Part shown: piece after piece, positions 5,498 to 6,473 of the stretch
How the letters are laid out: each line of letters begins with the position of its first letter
Numbering within the stretch: position 1 is the stretch's first letter
Assembly (NCBI GenBank): GCA_012719015.1
Contig: JAAYBE010000159.1
Location: 1-6,473 of the forward strand
Direction: 5' to 3'
Origin: Actinomycetota bacterium
GTDB lineage: Bacteria > Actinomycetota > Thermoleophilia > UBA2241
Length of the DNA: 6,473 bases
Translations under genes and position numbers: made by a program
The notes under the pieces: model-generated
Database searches by the model: none
The model's input: only the letters and a program-made list of their open reading frames with translations
Told to the model about the DNA's origin: nothing

Positions 5498-5541
5498 CCG
5501 GCCGGACGCCCTCTGCCACCGTGGCGGAAGCGTCCGGCTGG
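5498..5541 (+). terminator. Two-tier hairpin terminator after the small repeat-protein gene
   Basis: gccggacgc (5501-5509) pairs with gcgtccggc (5530-5538), extended outward by a G-T wobble and two C-G pairs to 5498/5541. Inside, gcca (5515-5518) and tggc (5522-5525) close a second stem, extended through 5512/5528. It starts 2 bases after the TGA at 5493-5495. ggttcc overlaps the end; there is no long T-tract. Confidence 0.6.
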
Positions 5542-5558
5542 TTCCTGACCGCCGCCGG

Positions 5559-5762
5559 CACCCGGACCTTCTGCGCATCGTGGCGCGCACGCTGGGGGCG
5601 ATGCGCGCCGAGCACCGGGTGCGACGGACCTGTGTGGCCCTGCGGGAGTACGTCGTGCTCAGCGGACGCGGGCTCGAGTCGGGCCGCGTGACCCTGAGCG
5701 ACCGGGCCTCGGCTCTCCTGCACGACCCCCACGTGCGCCAGGCCTACCTCGGCCGCGATTGA
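5559..5762 (+). pseudogene. C-terminal remnant of a LivF-type branched-chain amino acid ABC ATPase
   Basis: This open stretch ends in LESGRVTLSDRASALLHDP followed by HVRQAYLGRD and a stop. That matches the extreme C-terminus of LivF (high-affinity branched-chain amino acid import ATPase; E. coli LivF, from memory, ends LENGHVVLSDTGDALL... VRSAYLGG). Upstream, PDLLRIVARTLGAMRAEHRV could be the helix before the LivF H-loop, but no LLVEQN sequence or His switch follows. The ADRGYVLE segment looks damaged: SGRGLES could arise from small deletions. Walker A, Q-loop, signature and Walker B are absent and the previous gene's terminator lies directly upstream. GTG 5580 has no ribosome binding site. 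I read this as a decayed fragment of about 65 residues, the rest of the gene and the permease genes being lost or elsewhere. A reused small ORF of 60 residues is possible but less likely. Confidence 0.6.
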
Positions 5763-5784
5763 ACCGACTGTCCGCCGGGCCGGT

Positions 5785-5802
5785 GCGCCCCCTCAGGGGC
5801 GC
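5785..5802. terminator. Short GC hairpin at the end of the cupin gene
   Basis: gcgcccc (5785-5791) pairs with ggggcgc (5796-5802), 7 bp with loop CTCA; the loop holds the cupin stop codon (5793-5795 on the minus strand). It is the only hairpin between the two convergent ends and could stop transcription from either side, though it is weaker than the others in the window. Confidence 0.4.
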
Positions 5803-6116
5803 GGGTTGGGCGTCTTGACGACCAGGAACCGCACCCTGCCGTCACTCTCATTGCGGATGGCGTGCAGATGGCCGAGGGCGCTGGGCACCAGGGTCCCCGG
5901 AGCGGCCACCGCCGTCTCCCCCTCGATCTCGATCGACGGCGCGCCCTCGACGACGTAGAAGAACGCGTCCACCGGCGCCTTGTGCGGCTTCACGACCTCG
6001 CCCGGCTCGAGCGTGATCTGGCTCACCACCACGTGCGGCGTGGTGTACAGGTGTCTGACGTCGACGCCGTGCGGGTTATCGGCGACGGCGACGTTCTCGG
6101 CGGTGATGATCTGCAT
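5793..6116 (-). CDS. Single-domain cupin protein with incomplete metal site
   Basis: A 107-residue small beta-barrel protein of the cupin_2 type. Motif 1 runs from G39 to G58 (GEVVKPHKAPVDAFFYVVEG): His45 is kept, but the second His of HxH is Ala47 and the usual Glu position is Ala51, with Asp50 next to it. Motif 2 keeps G82-x2-His85-x3-Asn89 (GHLHAIRN). Thus at most two or three of four metal ligands remain. The end NESDGRVRFLVVKTP is a typical last strand. Start: ATG 6116 has GGAG 5 bases upstream; ATG 6131 adds five residues and has a weaker site. The frame continues upstream to 6365 but overlaps the divergent FAD gene and its leader, so that extension is rejected. Such cupins often act as small-molecule sensors, isomerases or oxygenases; the role here is unknown. 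It is divergent from the FAD oxidoreductase. Confidence 0.8.
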   Translation of the reverse strand: MQIITAENVAVADNPHGVDVRHLYTTPHVVVSQITLEPGEVVKPHKAPVDAFFYVVEGAPSIEIEGETAVAAPGTLVPSALGHLHAIRNESDGRVRFLVVKTPNPRP

Positions 6117-6292
6117 GACGACTCCGTTCATCTCGGACGTGGTCTGGGCCTGTCGTCCCCAACATGCTCCTGCCGGCCGCGCCTCAACCTTGACCCTCAT
6201 CAACTGCCGCCCGCGCGAGCGGCGCGGTGCTTCACCCCCCAACGTCATGGGTAGCAGGAGGCTTGAGACACGTGCTCCCGAGGAGGTGACCG
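6117..6292. promoter_or_regulatory. Divergent intergenic region between cupin and FAD oxidoreductase genes
   Basis: 176 bases that must carry the starts of both transcripts if each gene has its own promoter. TTGACC (6190-6195, plus) and TTGATG/TTGAGG (minus) are -35-like, but I find no convincing -10 at proper spacing. ccgcgc (6211-6216) and gcgcgg (6222-6227) form a short inverted repeat. AGGAGGTGA (6281-6289) is an almost ideal Shine-Dalgarno, its AGGAGG core being 6 bases before ATG 6293. Confidence 0.4.
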
Positions 6293-6473
6293 ATGACATC
6301 GACAGAGCGGCTCCGCGACGTGACCCCGTCGGCGTCGGCGTTCGATCCGCGGACGGCCGATGCACCTCCGCAGCGGGCCCGGGCGGTCGTCGTCGGCGGC
6401 GGGATCGTCGGCGTCTCCGTGGCCTACCACCTCGCCCAGCTCGGCTGGTCCGACACCGTCGTCCTCGAGCGCA
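6293..6473 (+). CDS. FAD-dependent oxidoreductase (DAO type), N-terminal 60 residues
   Basis: The first 60 codons of a flavoprotein, cut by the window edge. After a disordered 28-residue leader comes the dinucleotide-binding fold ARAVVVGGGIVGVSVAYHLA: GxGxxG at residues 35-40, a helix, and the second strand TVVLER ending in an acidic residue (Glu59) expected to bind the adenosine ribose. AYHLAQLGWSDTVVLER closely resembles the N-terminus of the sarcosine / dimethylglycine dehydrogenase branch of the DAO superfamily, where L-G-W/H-x-D precedes the second strand. Those enzymes oxidise N-methyl groups and often carry a C-terminal GcvT-like folate domain; whether this one does cannot be seen. The start is firm because AGGAGGTGA lies just upstream. 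Other DAO amine or amino-acid oxidases remain possible. Confidence 0.85.
   Translation, partial: MTSTERLRDVTPSASAFDPRTADAPPQRARAVVVGGGIVGVSVAYHLAQLGWSDTVVLER

Noticed and set aside
6265..6277. Palindromic operator around CACGTG before the FAD gene
   Set aside because: Only the central six bases are symmetric; the flanks do not pair, and six-base palindromes are expected by chance.
6117..6365. N-terminal extension of the cupin on the minus strand
   Set aside because: It overlaps the ribosome binding site and first codons of the divergent FAD gene, and its composition is unlike a cupin.
1..6473. Mobile element, defence island or CRISPR array
   Set aside because: No transposase, integrase, nuclease, toxin, target-site duplication or regularly spaced repeats were found.

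Overview
The window is very GC-rich, with GC or CC at most third codon positions, GTG/TTG starts, near-perfect Shine-Dalgarno sites and GC hairpins without U-tracts as terminators. This points to a high-GC Gram-positive (Actinomycetota). The lysozyme-like secreted protein and the small repeat protein look to me like types found in Thermoleophilia, but that placement is impressionistic. I see no rRNA, tRNA, CRISPR array, transposase, integrase or att site.

Layout, left to right. (1) 3-1960, plus strand: the C-terminal two domains of a transketolase, overlapping by 4 bp (ATGA) a metallo-beta-lactamase-fold protein that has lost most metal ligands; a 10-bp GC hairpin ends this unit. (2) 1961-2239: a gene-free stretch with unusual structure, namely a 9-bp inverted repeat, and an 11-bp direct repeat flanking a bulged hairpin. 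(3) 2240-2974: a secreted lysozyme-like/transglycosylase-type protein, followed by an 18-bp perfect hairpin. (4) 3182-3817: a polytopic membrane protein with a Pro/Ala tail. (5) 3823-3875: a bipartite hairpin placed to terminate both convergent genes. (6) 3880-5115, minus strand: an MFS transporter, possibly expressed from a leaderless GTG. (7) 5232-5495, plus: an 87-residue protein carrying the same motif twice, with its own promoter-like box, strong ribosome binding site and terminator. (8) 5559-5762, plus: a decayed C-terminal tail of a LivF-type ABC ATPase. (9) 5793-6116, minus: a single-domain cupin lacking part of its metal site. (10) 6293-6473, plus: the first 60 residues of an FAD-dependent oxidoreductase, running off the window.

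Most genes appear to be independent transcription units separated by terminators. The only clear operon is transketolase plus MBL-like protein. The cupin and the FAD oxidoreductase are divergent and may share regulation. There is no convincing evidence of a large new system. The best leads are the ligand-poor MBL protein coupled to transketolase, the LivF remnant, the two-copy small protein and the structured leader of the secreted lysozyme-like gene.
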